From assembly GCF_000425145.1 (NCBI RefSeq), contig NZ_AULF01000014.1, positions 1 to 64,000 on the forward strand: a stretch of 64,000 bases of DNA, given 5' to 3'. The stretch is from Pedobacter glucosidilyticus DSM 23534 (GTDB taxonomy: Bacteria; Bacteroidota; Bacteroidia; Sphingobacteriales; Sphingobacteriaceae). Below the pieces are notes generated by a model. That model saw nothing but the letters and a program-made list of their open reading frames with translations. It had not been told where the DNA came from and ran no database searches. Shown piece after piece: positions 34,346 to 44,050 of this stretch. The position numbers were made by a program, and so were the translations under genes. Numbering within the stretch: position 1 is the stretch's first letter; each line of letters opens with the position of its first letter.

Positions 34346-35503
34346 ATGAAAAGAATATTCTATTTAAGTATGATTATTGGTCTAGCATTTGGTAGCTGTA
34401 CTAATAATCAACAAAAAGGTAATCAGCAAGATACTATGCAAAATATGGTGAAAATTCCAGATTCGGTAAATTTTCAGAAAGATATTGCAGGTAAGCGAAC
34501 TAACTTGTATGTGCTTAAAAATAAGAACAATATGCAAGTTGCTATTACTAATTATGGTGGTCGTATTGTAAGTATTATTGTACCTGATAAAAATGGGAAA
34601 TTTATTGATGTTTCTTTAGGTTACGATTATGTAGAGACATTTCAGAAAGACGGAGAGCCATTTTTTGGAGCTTTAATAGGTCGTTACGGTAACAGAATTG
34701 GCAAAGCTAAATTTACCTTAGAAGGTAAAGAGTATAATTTAGATGCTAATGATGGTGTAAACACTTTACATGGTGGTAAAATGGGTTTTCATGCTCAGGT
34801 ATGGGATGTTAAAGCAGTAAATGATAATAGTTTACAACTTCATTATACTTCTAAGGATGGTGAAGGCGGTTACGCTGGAACTTTAGAAGTTGAAGTAAAA
34901 TATACTTTAACAGATGATAACAGTATTGATATCAGCTACCAAGCTAAAACGGATAAAGTAACGCCAGTTAATTTAACTAACCATGCTTATTTTAATTTAA
35001 ATGGCGAAGGAGACTCAACCATATTAGATCATCTATTAACCATTAAAGCTGATGCTATAACTCCTGTAGATGAAGGCTTAATCCCTACCGGAGCTTTAAT
35101 GGATGTTACTAATACCCCATTTGATTTTAGAAAAGCTACGCTAATAGGTGCTCGTATTGATGAAAACCATGAGCAACTAAAAAGAGGTAAAGGTTATGAT
35201 CATAATTTCGTATTAAACAAAACAGCAGGTTTGCAACTTATAGCAAATTTATACAGCCCTAAAACCGGAATTTTGATGGAAGTTTTAACAGAGGAGCCTG
35301 GCTTACAATTTTATAGTGGTAACTTTTTAACAGGAGAAACCAAAGATGGTAAAGGCGGTAAAGCTTATCAATATAGATCTGCATTGTGTTTAGAAACCCA
35401 GCATTTCCCTGATTCGCCAAATCAGAAAAACTTTCCATCAACCATTTTAAAACCAGGTGATATATATAAAACCAAGACGGTTTATAAATTTTCTACAAAA
35501 TAA
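34346..35503 (+). CDS. Aldose 1-epimerase, lipoprotein
   Basis: A 385-residue GalM-family mutarotase with a lipoprotein signal (MKRIFYLSMIIGLAFGSC), so it acts in the periplasm or on the membrane surface. Family motifs: TNYGGRIVSIIVPDK, GRYGNRIGKAKF, NDGVNTLHGG, LTNHAYFNLNGEG (catalytic His), GYDHNFVL and TEEPGLQFYSGNF (catalytic Glu). It interconverts alpha and beta anomers of hexoses before uptake or catabolism. A terminator follows. Confidence 0.93.
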   Translation: MKRIFYLSMIIGLAFGSCTNNQQKGNQQDTMQNMVKIPDSVNFQKDIAGKRTNLYVLKNKNNMQVAITNYGGRIVSIIVPDKNGKFIDVSLGYDYVETFQKDGEPFFGALIGRYGNRIGKAKFTLEGKEYNLDANDGVNTLHGGKMGFHAQVWDVKAVNDNSLQLHYTSKDGEGGYAGTLEVEVKYTLTDDNSIDISYQAKTDKVTPVNLTNHAYFNLNGEGDSTILDHLLTIKADAITPVDEGLIPTGALMDVTNTPFDFRKATLIGARIDENHEQLKRGKGYDHNFVLNKTAGLQLIANLYSPKTGILMEVLTEEPGLQFYSGNFLTGETKDGKGGKAYQYRSALCLETQHFPDSPNQKNFPSTILKPGDIYKTKTVYKFSTK

Positions 35504-35522
35504 TTTTAACCATAAAGGATAT

Positions 35523-35552
35523 AAAAAGGGTAGTCTAAAAGCTACCTTTTTG
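35523..35552 (+). terminator. Terminator after the lipoprotein epimerase
   Basis: AAAAAGGGTAG (35523-35533) pairs with GCTACCTTTTT (35541-35551) around a short loop, with one bulged G, followed by further T. It lies 20 bp after the stop and 23 bp before the next gene. Confidence 0.7.
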
Positions 35553-35575
35553 TATTTTTATGCTTTATTTGGATT

Positions 35576-36634
35576 ATGACAAATCTTGAAACACTAAAAG
35601 AAGCCTTTATTACCTCTATTAAGGGCGCATCTACTACCTTGATAGTTCTAAAAAATCAGAAAGGCACACAAGTAGGAATTTGTAATTATGGTGCAAGAAT
35701 TACCCATTTTATAGTTCAAGATGAACAAGAAAACTGGGTAGATGTGGTACTGGGTTTTAATAGTATTCAAGAATATTTAAACGCTGCGGAGCTTTATCAT
35801 GGTGTAACAGCCGGTCCTTTTGCAAATCGTATAGCAAATGGAGCGTTTATGATAGGAAATACCCTTTATCAACTAGAGCAAAATGATGGTTTAAATAATT
35901 TGCATAGTGGTAAAGCTGGTTTTCATGCACAGGTTTGGGATGTAGTAGAACAAAATACTTCTTCTGTTCAACTGAGTATTTCTTATGCTGATGGAGAAGG
36001 CGGTTTTCCAGGTCCTATTACTGCAAGTGTTACTTTTACTTTAACAGATGATGATGAACTGGTGATGGATTATAAGGCCAGTTCTGGGAAAGATACCATC
36101 ATTAATTTAACCAATCATGCTTATTTTAATTTGAATGGCGAAGGTAGTGGTACTATTCTCAATCATTCTGTAAAAATAAATGCAGATAGTTTTGTGGAGA
36201 TAAACGAGGCATGTATACCAACGGGGAAATTCATCGAAGTAGAAAATACAGCTTTTGATTTTAGTGTATTAAAACCGATAGCTAAAGATATTGCAGAAAA
36301 AGATATACAGCTTGTGAACGGTAATGGCTACGATCATTCTTTTGTTTTGAATCAAAATGAAAATGGTTTAACACATGCTGCTACAGCTATTGGTGATATT
36401 TCTCATTTAAAGTTAGAAGTGTTTACAGAAGAGCCAGGGATGCAATTTTATACGGGTAATTTCTTAAATGCTAAAGATAAAGGGAAGGCTGGGAATTATT
36501 ATGAGCGTAGAAGTGGCTTTTGTTTTGAAACGCAACATCATCCAGATTCCCCAAATCAGGCTCATTTTCCGTCTGTTATACTTAAAGAAGGAGAGCTGTT
36601 CGAATCAAAAACTGTGTATAAGGTGAGTTTTTAA
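35576..36634 (+). CDS. galM: Aldose 1-epimerase, cytoplasmic
   Basis: A 352-residue GalM paralogue without a signal peptide. It keeps NYGARITHFIV, GPFANRIANGAFM, LTNHAYFNLNGEG (catalytic His), GYDHSFVLNQ and FTEEPGMQFYTGNFL (catalytic Glu). It probably works on sugars already inside the cell, complementing the periplasmic copy upstream. Its stop overlaps the convergent kinase gene by 4 bp. Confidence 0.93.
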   Translation: MTNLETLKEAFITSIKGASTTLIVLKNQKGTQVGICNYGARITHFIVQDEQENWVDVVLGFNSIQEYLNAAELYHGVTAGPFANRIANGAFMIGNTLYQLEQNDGLNNLHSGKAGFHAQVWDVVEQNTSSVQLSISYADGEGGFPGPITASVTFTLTDDDELVMDYKASSGKDTIINLTNHAYFNLNGEGSGTILNHSVKINADSFVEINEACIPTGKFIEVENTAFDFSVLKPIAKDIAEKDIQLVNGNGYDHSFVLNQNENGLTHAATAIGDISHLKLEVFTEEPGMQFYTGNFLNAKDKGKAGNYYERRSGFCFETQHHPDSPNQAHFPSVILKEGELFESKTVYKVSF

Positions 36635-37482
36635 AACCCTTCCTTGGTTTTTACAAATTCAAACAATTCATAAATTGGTTTTTCTAAAATTTTACCTACA
36701 TGAATCTCGTACTTACGGCATAAAGGAATTAAGAAATCTTGAAAATGATAAGCTATATCGCCAACAAAATGGCAATAAAGTTCTTTATAATTGGGATAGG
36801 TACAAATACTTATTTTAATAAACTCTTCTAAGCCAGTAATGATAATTTTCTGGATATATGGATGATTGAAGTTTTCTTTAAGGAAACCTGCAAAAGCTGC
36901 TAAATAATGGTTAGGTAAAGGTTTTTGGTAGATGTTTTTGATAACGTCTTCCTTAGTAGGCTTGTATTTGGCATGAAATTTTTCAGCTAAATCATCAGGC
37001 ATTTTTTTATAAAGAAAATCTGTAATAAGAATTTTTCCGAAATAAGTTTCAGAGCCTTCATCTCCTAAAATATAACCTAAACCATGTAAGCCGTCGTGTA
37101 AATTGCTACCATCAAAAAAAGAGATATTAGATCCTGTGCCTAAAATACAATTTAAACCAGGCGTGTTGCCACAAGTAGCATAGGCAGATCCTAATAAATC
37201 GCTTTCTACATTAACAAAAGCATTCTTAAACTTTGCAGATAAGGCATTAGAAATAATTTCACGTTTATCTGGGCTATTGCAACCGGCGCCAAAAAAATGA
37301 ACTTCTTTAATATTTTGGGCTATATCTTGAAATAACTTGATATTATTGATAACCTTGATGATTTCTTTTTCTGCAACAAAAAAAGGATTTAGTCCTTTAC
37401 TCTCTATGAAGTGTTTTTCTTGATTTGGTAATAGGCAAATCCAATCTGTAATGGTTGATCCACTATCAGCAACTATTAACAT
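36631..37482 (-). CDS. BadF/BadG-type N-acetylglucosamine kinase
   Basis: A 283-residue ASKHA-fold kinase. The phosphate-1 motif ADSGSTITDW is at residues 4-13, and the ATP-binding GTGSNISFFDG with HGLGYILGDEGSETYFGK follows in the middle. The family (BadF/BadG/BcrA/BcrD) includes eukaryote-like N-acetylglucosamine kinases and in Bacteroidota is usually annotated so. It probably phosphorylates amino sugar from peptidoglycan or chitin recycling. Its start is 1 bp from the following response-regulator gene's end. Confidence 0.85.
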   Translation of the reverse strand: MLIVADSGSTITDWICLLPNQEKHFIESKGLNPFFVAEKEIIKVINNIKLFQDIAQNIKEVHFFGAGCNSPDKREIISNALSAKFKNAFVNVESDLLGSAYATCGNTPGLNCILGTGSNISFFDGSNLHDGLHGLGYILGDEGSETYFGKILITDFLYKKMPDDLAEKFHAKYKPTKEDVIKNIYQKPLPNHYLAAFAGFLKENFNHPYIQKIIITGLEEFIKISICTYPNYKELYCHFVGDIAYHFQDFLIPLCRKYEIHVGKILEKPIYELFEFVKTKEGF

Positions 37483-37483
37483 A

Positions 37484-37876
37484 TCAAATGTCTTTTAATA
37501 AATCACTAGTTAATGGTTTTCCAAAGAAATCTGTTACGTTATTAAATTCTGTTACTTTTTTATGGTCGCTAGGGTCTAAAGAAGAAGAAAGCATGACAAT
37601 TTTAACGGTATCTTTTTCTGTAGATGGCAATTGTTGAAACTCAACTAAGAAATCAAAACCTGTTTTAATAGGCATTCTGATGTCTAAGAATATAATTTGA
37701 GGTAATTCTTCTTGTTGGTTGATAAGTTCTTGTAGGTATTGTATAGCCGATTCACAAGATTGTTTGACCACAATATTCTCTGCAAAATCAGAGTTATTGA
37801 GTATCTTTTGATTAATCATATTATCAATGAAATTATCATCAACCAAAAGCGCTGTTTTATATTTGTAAGTTGGCAT
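37484..37876 (-). CDS. Single-domain response regulator
   Basis: A 130-residue stand-alone receiver domain: acidic pair DD in LLVDDNFIDN, phosphoacceptor Asp in IIFLDIRMPIKTGFDFL, Ser/Thr switch VMLSSSLDP and Lys in FFGKPLT. There is no output domain. It has no kinase next to it; the hybrid kinases at 51007-56051 are far away. It probably acts by protein-protein interaction. Confidence 0.9.
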   Translation of the reverse strand: MPTYKYKTALLVDDNFIDNMINQKILNNSDFAENIVVKQSCESAIQYLQELINQQEELPQIIFLDIRMPIKTGFDFLVEFQQLPSTEKDTVKIVMLSSSLDPSDHKKVTEFNNVTDFFGKPLTSDLLKDI

Positions 37877-37951
37877 CTAAATTAAAATTGTAATAACAAA
37901 TATATGAAAAGAATATTTTTTAATGGAATTATTTAAGTCTTATACGCTAGT

Positions 37952-39262
37952 TTATAATTGTATGTTACCAGCTAATTCTTTGATGGCAACTTCAGCTAAC
38001 TTTGCCTGAAATTGTGCGTTGGCATATCTTACCGTAGCATCAACAAAATTTCTTTGTGCTTCTCTTAATTCTAAAGGTACAATACTTCCTAATCTGTATT
38101 TTTCTAATGTAATATTTAAATTTTCTTGCGCTACTTCAACATTATTTTCTTCTAAGGTAACCAAACGTAAATTGGTTTGGTAGTTTTGATAAGCAATTAA
38201 TAATTGCGATGTAATTGCTTGTTGTGTACGCTCCAAATTAAACTGAGCATTCTCAATTTCTAATTTGGCATTAGTTTCTGCTCTATTTTGTTGTAAGCCA
38301 TTGAAAATATTAATAGATGCTGTAAAGCCATAATTTAGTCCGCGAGTATTATTTCTAATGGCAAAGCCTGTGGGTGGCGATGTTGAATTAGAAAAATTAT
38401 AACCCGATGTTACGGCAATAACCGGATACCTGTCTCCTTTAATTTCTTTTAAGCTAAGTTCTGCTATTTTTTGGTTTACTACTGCTGTTTGCAATTCTGG
38501 GTTTTGGGCTAAAACTAGCGATTTAGTATTTTCATAATTTAACTGTTTATCCAGAATAATTGTATCAGCAACAGTAAATTCAATTTCTGCGGATCTTCCT
38601 AAAATTTGGTTTAAATTAACTTTAGCAGCTTTTATCAGATCTTGTTGTACCAATAAAGAGCTGGTATCTGTACTTAAATCTACTTTGGCGGCTAAAAGTT
38701 CAAGTTTAGAACCTTTACCTATTGTATACCTGCTATTGGCATTTTTTAGCCTTACCCTTGAAACTTCTAATGCGGTTTGTGTAGCTTCTAATTGCTTGTT
38801 TAAGGCAATTAAGTTATAATAAGAAGTCAATACATTGGCAATGGTATTTTGTACATTAAGTTTAAAGTTTAACTCACCAAGTTTTTGTAATTCTTGTAAC
38901 CTATCATAAGTTGCAAACATCCTAAAACCATCAAAAATGCGCCAGTTTAAGCTCGCTCCGTAGTTGATATTGGTATTTTTTGCGTTGCTTGCATTTCTAC
39001 TACCTCCAGAGGCTAAATCAACTTCACTGGTTTCTACCCTGTTTATATCGTTTAAATTTCCGGTTACAACGGGTAACATACCGGCATTACCTGGCGTAAC
39101 GTTGTTTTTGCTTATCTCTGTTACGTTTCTACTGATTTTTATATCGAAATTGTTTTCTAATGCAATTTGTATGGCATCTTCTAAACTTAACTTCTCTTGT
39201 GTAAATGCTGTATTTACGGATGATAAAAATGCTAGTATGATTAATAACCTATTAATTTTCAT
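37952..39262 (-). CDS. TolC-family outer-membrane efflux protein
   Basis: A 436-residue outer-membrane channel of a tripartite pump. Signal peptide LLIILAFLSSVNTAFTQ; then duplicated helical hairpins typical of TolC (LSLEDAIQIALENNFDIKIS, LEKYRLGSIVPLELREAQRN). Separated by 2 bp from the RND gene upstream in the same operon (marR-adaptor-RND-tolC). Confidence 0.92.
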   Translation of the reverse strand: MKINRLLIILAFLSSVNTAFTQEKLSLEDAIQIALENNFDIKISRNVTEISKNNVTPGNAGMLPVVTGNLNDINRVETSEVDLASGGSRNASNAKNTNINYGASLNWRIFDGFRMFATYDRLQELQKLGELNFKLNVQNTIANVLTSYYNLIALNKQLEATQTALEVSRVRLKNANSRYTIGKGSKLELLAAKVDLSTDTSSLLVQQDLIKAAKVNLNQILGRSAEIEFTVADTIILDKQLNYENTKSLVLAQNPELQTAVVNQKIAELSLKEIKGDRYPVIAVTSGYNFSNSTSPPTGFAIRNNTRGLNYGFTASINIFNGLQQNRAETNAKLEIENAQFNLERTQQAITSQLLIAYQNYQTNLRLVTLEENNVEVAQENLNITLEKYRLGSIVPLELREAQRNFVDATVRYANAQFQAKLAEVAIKELAGNIQL

Positions 39263-39264
39263 GC

Positions 39265-42200
39265 TTAAATAGATTTTTCTAGTTCAATTTCTTTAGCAGC
39301 TTTTTCTGCTTTACTTTCTTTATGTTCTTTAGACCAATACGAGTAAATGGCTGGTATAACAAATAGCGTTAACATTAATGAAAATAATGTGCCACCTATA
39401 ATTACCGTACCCATGCCCATTCTACTTTTTGCTGCCGCACCCAATGCCATCGCAATAGGCAAAGCACCTAAAGCAATAGCCAAACTGGTCATTAAAATAG
39501 GTCTCAACCTAGACACTGATGCTTCTCTAATGGCATCGGCTACGCTCATGCCTTGCTCTTTCAATTGGTTGGCAAATTCTACAATGAGGATGCCGTTTTT
39601 AGTTACCAAGCCTATGAGCATAATGGTTCCTATTTGGCTAAAGATGTTCCAACTTTGACCTAGTAACCATAAGGAGAAGAAAGCTCCGGCAACGGCCATA
39701 GGTACAGTTAGGATGATGATAACTGGATCAATAAAACTTTCAAACTGTGCAGATAAAATAAGGTAAACCAACAACAATGCTAAGCCAAAGGCAAATAGCG
39801 TATTAGAATTACTCTCACTAAAATCTCTTGATTCTCCGGCTAAATCTGTACTAAAACTATCGTCTAGGATTTTTTCTTTTGCTCTTTCCATAGCTTCAAT
39901 ACCATCGCCAATGGTTTTGCCTGGAGCTAAACCACCAGAAACTGTTGCTGATGCAAACCTATTGTTACGATACCTTTGTGGAGGGCTGCTTCTTTCTTCA
40001 ATTTTCACAAGATTATCTAACTGAATAAGCTCACCTCTGGTATTTCTTACAAATATGGATGTTAAATCATAAGGGTCGTTTCTTTTTTGCCTATCAAACT
40101 GGCCAATAACTTGATATTGCTTACCATTCATGGTAAAATAAGCAAACCTTTGTGCACTTAATGATAATTGTAGGGTTTGTGCAACATCTATAACCGATAC
40201 ACCTAAATTTTGTGCTTTATTTCTATCAATACTTACATTAAGTTCTGGTTTGTTAAATTTCAGGTTAACATCTGTATTAGTGAAAGTTGGATCTTGATTA
40301 ATCTCATTCATAAAAGCAGGTATTTTCTCCTGCAATTGCTCAAAATTATTAGCCTGAATAACATATTGAACGGGTAAACCACGTACCCTACCAACAGAAA
40401 TTGTTGGTTGCTGTACCACAAATGCTCTGGCTTCTGGCAGCTTCCTTACTACTCTGGTAAGCTGGTCTGCAATTTCCATTTGAGAACGTTCTCTATCTTC
40501 GGGTTCTCCTAATCTGATTCTGAAAAAGCCAGTATTTGCGGCTCCTGTACCGCTAAAGCCAGGCGATGTTACGGATATATTATTGATTTGCTCGGGTACA
40601 GAATCGTTAAGTTTTTGTTCAAGATTAAGAATAAAAGCATCAGTATAATCAAATGAAGCACCTTCTGGAGCTGTAATTTGAATGTTTACGCCACTTCTAT
40701 CATCTAATGGGGCTGTTTCTTTTGGTAAGGCATTCCAAAACAAGAAAATGATACCAAAGCAAATGAGAATAATAGGAAAAGCCAGCCATCTTTTGTTTAA
40801 AAACTGCTCTAAAGATGTCTTGTAGCTATCGTTCATCTTCTCAAAATAAGGCTCTGTTTTGATGTAAAAATTAGACTTTTTATGTCCGCTTTTCATCAAA
40901 TAAGCATTTAACATAGGTGTTAAGGTTAAAGAAACAAAAGCTGATATCAATACCGCAGCGCCAATAACAACTCCAAATTCTCTAAACAATCGGCCAACAA
41001 AACCTTCTAAGAAAATAACGGGTAAAAATACTGCAGCTAGCGTAATAGAAATTGAAATTACAGCAAAGAAAATCTCATTAGCTCCTTTTATCGCAGCTTC
41101 AAAAGGCGACATACCTTCTTCTACTTTTTTGAAGATATTTTCTGTTACCACAATTCCATCATCCACAACTAAACCTGTTGCCAAAACTATAGCCAATAAG
41201 GTTAATACATTGATAGAGAAGCCTAGTAAGTACATCACAAAGAAGGTAGCTATAAGCGATACCGGAATATCTATTAAAGGTCTAAAGGCGATGCTCCAAT
41301 CTCTAAAAAACAGGTAAATGATGAATATCACCAATACCAAAGCAATAATCAGCGTTTCTGCAACCTCTAGTACAGATTTTTTGATGAAGATGGTATTGTC
41401 TAAAGCAATGTCTAACTTATAATCTTCGGGAAGTTCTTTTTTTAGCTGCTCGTAACGTTTATAAAATTCATTAGCAATATCTAAATAGTTAGCACCAGGT
41501 TGTGGAATTATAGCTGTAGCAACCATAGGCTTTCCTTTAGATCTTAAAACAGTTTCTTCGTTTTCCGGACCTAAAACAGCAGTACCAACATCTTTAAAAC
41601 GGATGATATTAGTGCCATCATTTTTAATAATCAAATCATTAAAACCTTCTTCAGTACTTAAATTTCCTACGGTATTTACCGTAAGTTCTGTATTATCTCC
41701 TGATATTTTTCCGGATGGGAGTTCAACATTTTGCTGATCTAGGGCATTTCTAACATCTAGCGGCGTTAAAGCGTAGGCTGCTAGTTTATCTGGGTCTAGC
41801 CATAAACGCATGGCGTATTTTTTTTGTCCCCAAATTTGTACGCTGGAGACACCTGGTATGGTCTGAATTCTTTGAGCGATAACGTTCTCTGCAAAATCAC
41901 TAATCTCTAAAATGCTTCTTTTATCGCTTTGGATGGTCATAGAAATAATTGCATCAGAGTTAGCATCAGCTTTTGAAACCACTGGGTTACCATCAATATC
42001 TTTTGGAAGGTAACGGCCAGCCTGTGATACTTTATCTCTAACATCATTAGCGGCTTCTTCTAAATTTTTATCCAGGTTAAACTCTATGGTAATAGAGCTT
42101 GAACCTTGGTTACTGGAAGAAGAGATATTTTTTATACCATCAATACTATTGATAGATTTTTCCAGAGGTTCTGTAATCTGAGATTCAACAATATCGGCAT

Positions 42201-42363
42201 TAGCACCGGGGTAATTGGTTCTTACAGAAACTACCGGAGGGTCTATAGAAGGGAACTCTCTTACTCCTAAAAATGTAAATCCAATGATACCAAATAATAC
42301 GAGTATCAGGTTCATAACGATGGCTAAAACTGGCCTTTTTATACTGGTGGTGGATATACTCAT
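39265..42363 (-). CDS. RND multidrug efflux permease (AcrB/HAE1 family)
   Basis: A 1032-residue inner-membrane proton-drug antiporter with twelve helices and two large periplasmic loops. Landmarks: N-terminal ISTTSIKRPVLAIVMNL, GVREFPSIDPPVVSVRTNYPGA, the proton-relay helix VLATGLVVDDGIVVTENIFKK (two adjacent Asp) and the second-half LIGLVTKNGILIVEFANQL. Length is typical. Works with the MFP upstream and TolC downstream. Confidence 0.94.
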   Translation of the reverse strand: MSISTTSIKRPVLAIVMNLILVLFGIIGFTFLGVREFPSIDPPVVSVRTNYPGANADIVESQITEPLEKSINSIDGIKNISSSSNQGSSSITIEFNLDKNLEEAANDVRDKVSQAGRYLPKDIDGNPVVSKADANSDAIISMTIQSDKRSILEISDFAENVIAQRIQTIPGVSSVQIWGQKKYAMRLWLDPDKLAAYALTPLDVRNALDQQNVELPSGKISGDNTELTVNTVGNLSTEEGFNDLIIKNDGTNIIRFKDVGTAVLGPENEETVLRSKGKPMVATAIIPQPGANYLDIANEFYKRYEQLKKELPEDYKLDIALDNTIFIKKSVLEVAETLIIALVLVIFIIYLFFRDWSIAFRPLIDIPVSLIATFFVMYLLGFSINVLTLLAIVLATGLVVDDGIVVTENIFKKVEEGMSPFEAAIKGANEIFFAVISISITLAAVFLPVIFLEGFVGRLFREFGVVIGAAVLISAFVSLTLTPMLNAYLMKSGHKKSNFYIKTEPYFEKMNDSYKTSLEQFLNKRWLAFPIILICFGIIFLFWNALPKETAPLDDRSGVNIQITAPEGASFDYTDAFILNLEQKLNDSVPEQINNISVTSPGFSGTGAANTGFFRIRLGEPEDRERSQMEIADQLTRVVRKLPEARAFVVQQPTISVGRVRGLPVQYVIQANNFEQLQEKIPAFMNEINQDPTFTNTDVNLKFNKPELNVSIDRNKAQNLGVSVIDVAQTLQLSLSAQRFAYFTMNGKQYQVIGQFDRQKRNDPYDLTSIFVRNTRGELIQLDNLVKIEERSSPPQRYRNNRFASATVSGGLAPGKTIGDGIEAMERAKEKILDDSFSTDLAGESRDFSESNSNTLFAFGLALLLVYLILSAQFESFIDPVIIILTVPMAVAGAFFSLWLLGQSWNIFSQIGTIMLIGLVTKNGILIVEFANQLKEQGMSVADAIREASVSRLRPILMTSLAIALGALPIAMALGAAAKSRMGMGTVIIGGTLFSLMLTLFVIPAIYSYWSKEHKESKAEKAAKEIELEKSI

Positions 42364-42378
42364 GATAATAAATCTGTA

Positions 42379-43446
42379 TTATTTGTTTTTCACACTTACT
42401 TTAACAGGAGCATCAGGTTTTAAAGCCATCACTCCGGTTGTTAATACGGTATCACCGGCTTTTAAACCAGTTGATACTAATACTTCTTTATCTGTTCTAA
42501 CATCAGATTCGATTTTTACAGCCTTGGCTTTTCCGTTTTCTGCAATAAATACTTGTTTTCCGTTCAAAATAGGTACTACAGCTTCTGTAGGTACTAAAAT
42601 AGCATCGTTGATATTTTCTAAAGGCAAATTAACATTGGCAAAAGTTCCAGGCAGTAATATTCCTTTTGGATTTTCTGCTCTGGCTCTTAAAATTAAAGTT
42701 CTGGTAGCAATATCAATAGCGGGCTCTATAGCATATACTTTTGCCGAGAAAGTTTCTCTACTACCCGCAACGGTAAAGGTTATGCCCGAACCTTCTTTTA
42801 CTCTTTTCGCATATTTCTCTGGAACAGAGAATGTAATTTTAACAGGGTTTATATTTACAAGGTTTACGATGTCTGTTGTTGGGGTGATATAAGCACCGTT
42901 AGAAATGCTTCTTAAACCTATCTTACCCGAGAAAGGCGCTCTGATTTCTGTTTTAGAAAGTTGCGCTCTTACCAATTGACTTTGCGCTTGTAAAGAGCGA
43001 AGCTCGGCAAGAGTATTATCATATTCTTCTTGGCTAATAGCTTCTGATTGAAGTAGTTTTTTTGAACGAGACTCTGTTTCTGAGGCTAATTTTTCTCTGG
43101 TTAAGGCTTGTGCTAATTGTGCTTGTAGCTCTCTGTCATCTATTTTTATTAATAAAGCACCTTTGTTTACAGTAGAGCCTTCTGTGAAATTAATAGACCT
43201 AATTAAGCCAGAAATCTCACTTCTTATCTGTACTTGTTCATTTGCTTCAATAGTACCTGAAACAGAAACTACATTAGAAAACTGGGTTGGCTTAACAATA
43301 ATTCCACTAACACTTATAGGTGCATTACCACCTGTTGCTGCACCACCTTTTGGTCCTTTTGTTTCGGATGATTTATTTAAGCGGTTATAAATCATATAAC
43401 CCAGTAAGCCAATAATTAAAATATAAATGATGTACTTGGTTTTCAT
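42379..43446 (-). CDS. RND periplasmic adaptor subunit (membrane fusion protein)
   Basis: A 355-residue MFP with an N-terminal membrane anchor (YIIYILIIGLLGYMIYNRL), a barrel-sandwich/lipoyl domain (SGTIEANEQVQIRSEISGLI ... VNKGALLIKIDDRELQAQLA), an alpha-hairpin and beta-barrel domain. It links the RND pump to TolC. Its ATG overlaps the marR stop by 4 bp, so regulator and pump are translated together; RND starts 15 bp downstream. Confidence 0.92.
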   Translation of the reverse strand: MKTKYIIYILIIGLLGYMIYNRLNKSSETKGPKGGAATGGNAPISVSGIIVKPTQFSNVVSVSGTIEANEQVQIRSEISGLIRSINFTEGSTVNKGALLIKIDDRELQAQLAQALTREKLASETESRSKKLLQSEAISQEEYDNTLAELRSLQAQSQLVRAQLSKTEIRAPFSGKIGLRSISNGAYITPTTDIVNLVNINPVKITFSVPEKYAKRVKEGSGITFTVAGSRETFSAKVYAIEPAIDIATRTLILRARAENPKGILLPGTFANVNLPLENINDAILVPTEAVVPILNGKQVFIAENGKAKAVKIESDVRTDKEVLVSTGLKAGDTVLTTGVMALKPDAPVKVSVKNK

Positions 43447-43916
43447 GTTGTGTGTTTAAGTTTTTTAAAATCAAGGATAAGCTCGTGAGTATTTTCTGTA
43501 TTTAAGTTTTGTTGCATTTGTGCCAACACGTCAAAAAAGTGCCCAATATTTTCTTTTGATACGTTTTTAAATGCCTTTTCATTAAGATTTTTAAAAATAA
43601 GATTTATTTCGGGTATTAATTTTTTAGCCTTGTCTGTAAGTTTTATCAGATGTTTACGTCTGTCATGTTGGTCTGCCTCACGTGTAACAAAATCATGAGC
43701 AGATAAATAATCTATCATGGTTACCATAAAAGATTTATCCACTTGTAAAATTTCTGCCAATTCTTTTTGTGTATAAAGTTCTTCTGCTTCGGCTAAAATA
43801 AGTAAAACATAATGGTAGCGCTCCATAGGTATATGGCAGGCAATTTTACCAAATTCGCTTAAATACTTTTTGGTTACTTGTATAAGTGGATGAGCTATAG
43901 GTTCTTCAAATTTCAT
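43443..43916 (-). CDS. MarR-family repressor of the RND operon
   Basis: A 157-residue winged-helix regulator from ATG 43916 (MKFEEPIAHP). A longer frame from TTG 43991 is less likely because a -7 match (43934-43941) lies between the two. HTH: LYTQKELAEILQVDKSFMVTMIDYL; wing: FVTREADQHDRRKHLIKLT. First gene of the operon it presumably represses; a 21-bp palindrome just upstream of the promoter fits an autoregulatory operator. Confidence 0.88.
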   Translation of the reverse strand: MKFEEPIAHPLIQVTKKYLSEFGKIACHIPMERYHYVLLILAEAEELYTQKELAEILQVDKSFMVTMIDYLSAHDFVTREADQHDRRKHLIKLTDKAKKLIPEINLIFKNLNEKAFKNVSKENIGHFFDVLAQMQQNLNTENTHELILDFKKLKHTT

Positions 43917-43933
43917 TTCAGGTTTAATAACTT

Positions 43934-43979
43934 CAAATCTATTATTTAAGTTTACACAATAGTTGAAGGTATCAACTAT
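43934..43979 (-). promoter_or_regulatory. Promoter and MarR operator of the RND operon
   Basis: TAGATTTG on the minus strand (43934-43941) matches the Bacteroidota -7 element TAnnTTTG, about 18 bp upstream of the ATG. Directly upstream, ATAGTTGA-N5-TCAACTAT (43959-43979) is a palindrome with perfect 8-bp arms spanning the -33 region, as expected for a MarR dimer site. The -33 TTG itself is not well placed. Confidence 0.6.
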
Positions 43980-44028
43980 ATTACAAATCAATCATACAGC
44001 TTAAATTTTTGAATCCTGAATAATATTT

Positions 44029-44036
44029 TAGTTTTG
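44029..44036 (+). promoter_or_regulatory. -7 promoter element of the M61 peptidase gene
   Basis: TAGTTTTG matches TAnnTTTG exactly, 14 bp before the ATG; TTG at 44009-44011 is 17 bp upstream, slightly close for a -33 element. The predicted leader would be very short. Confidence 0.45.
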
Positions 44037-44050
44037 TATAAAAACTTAAA

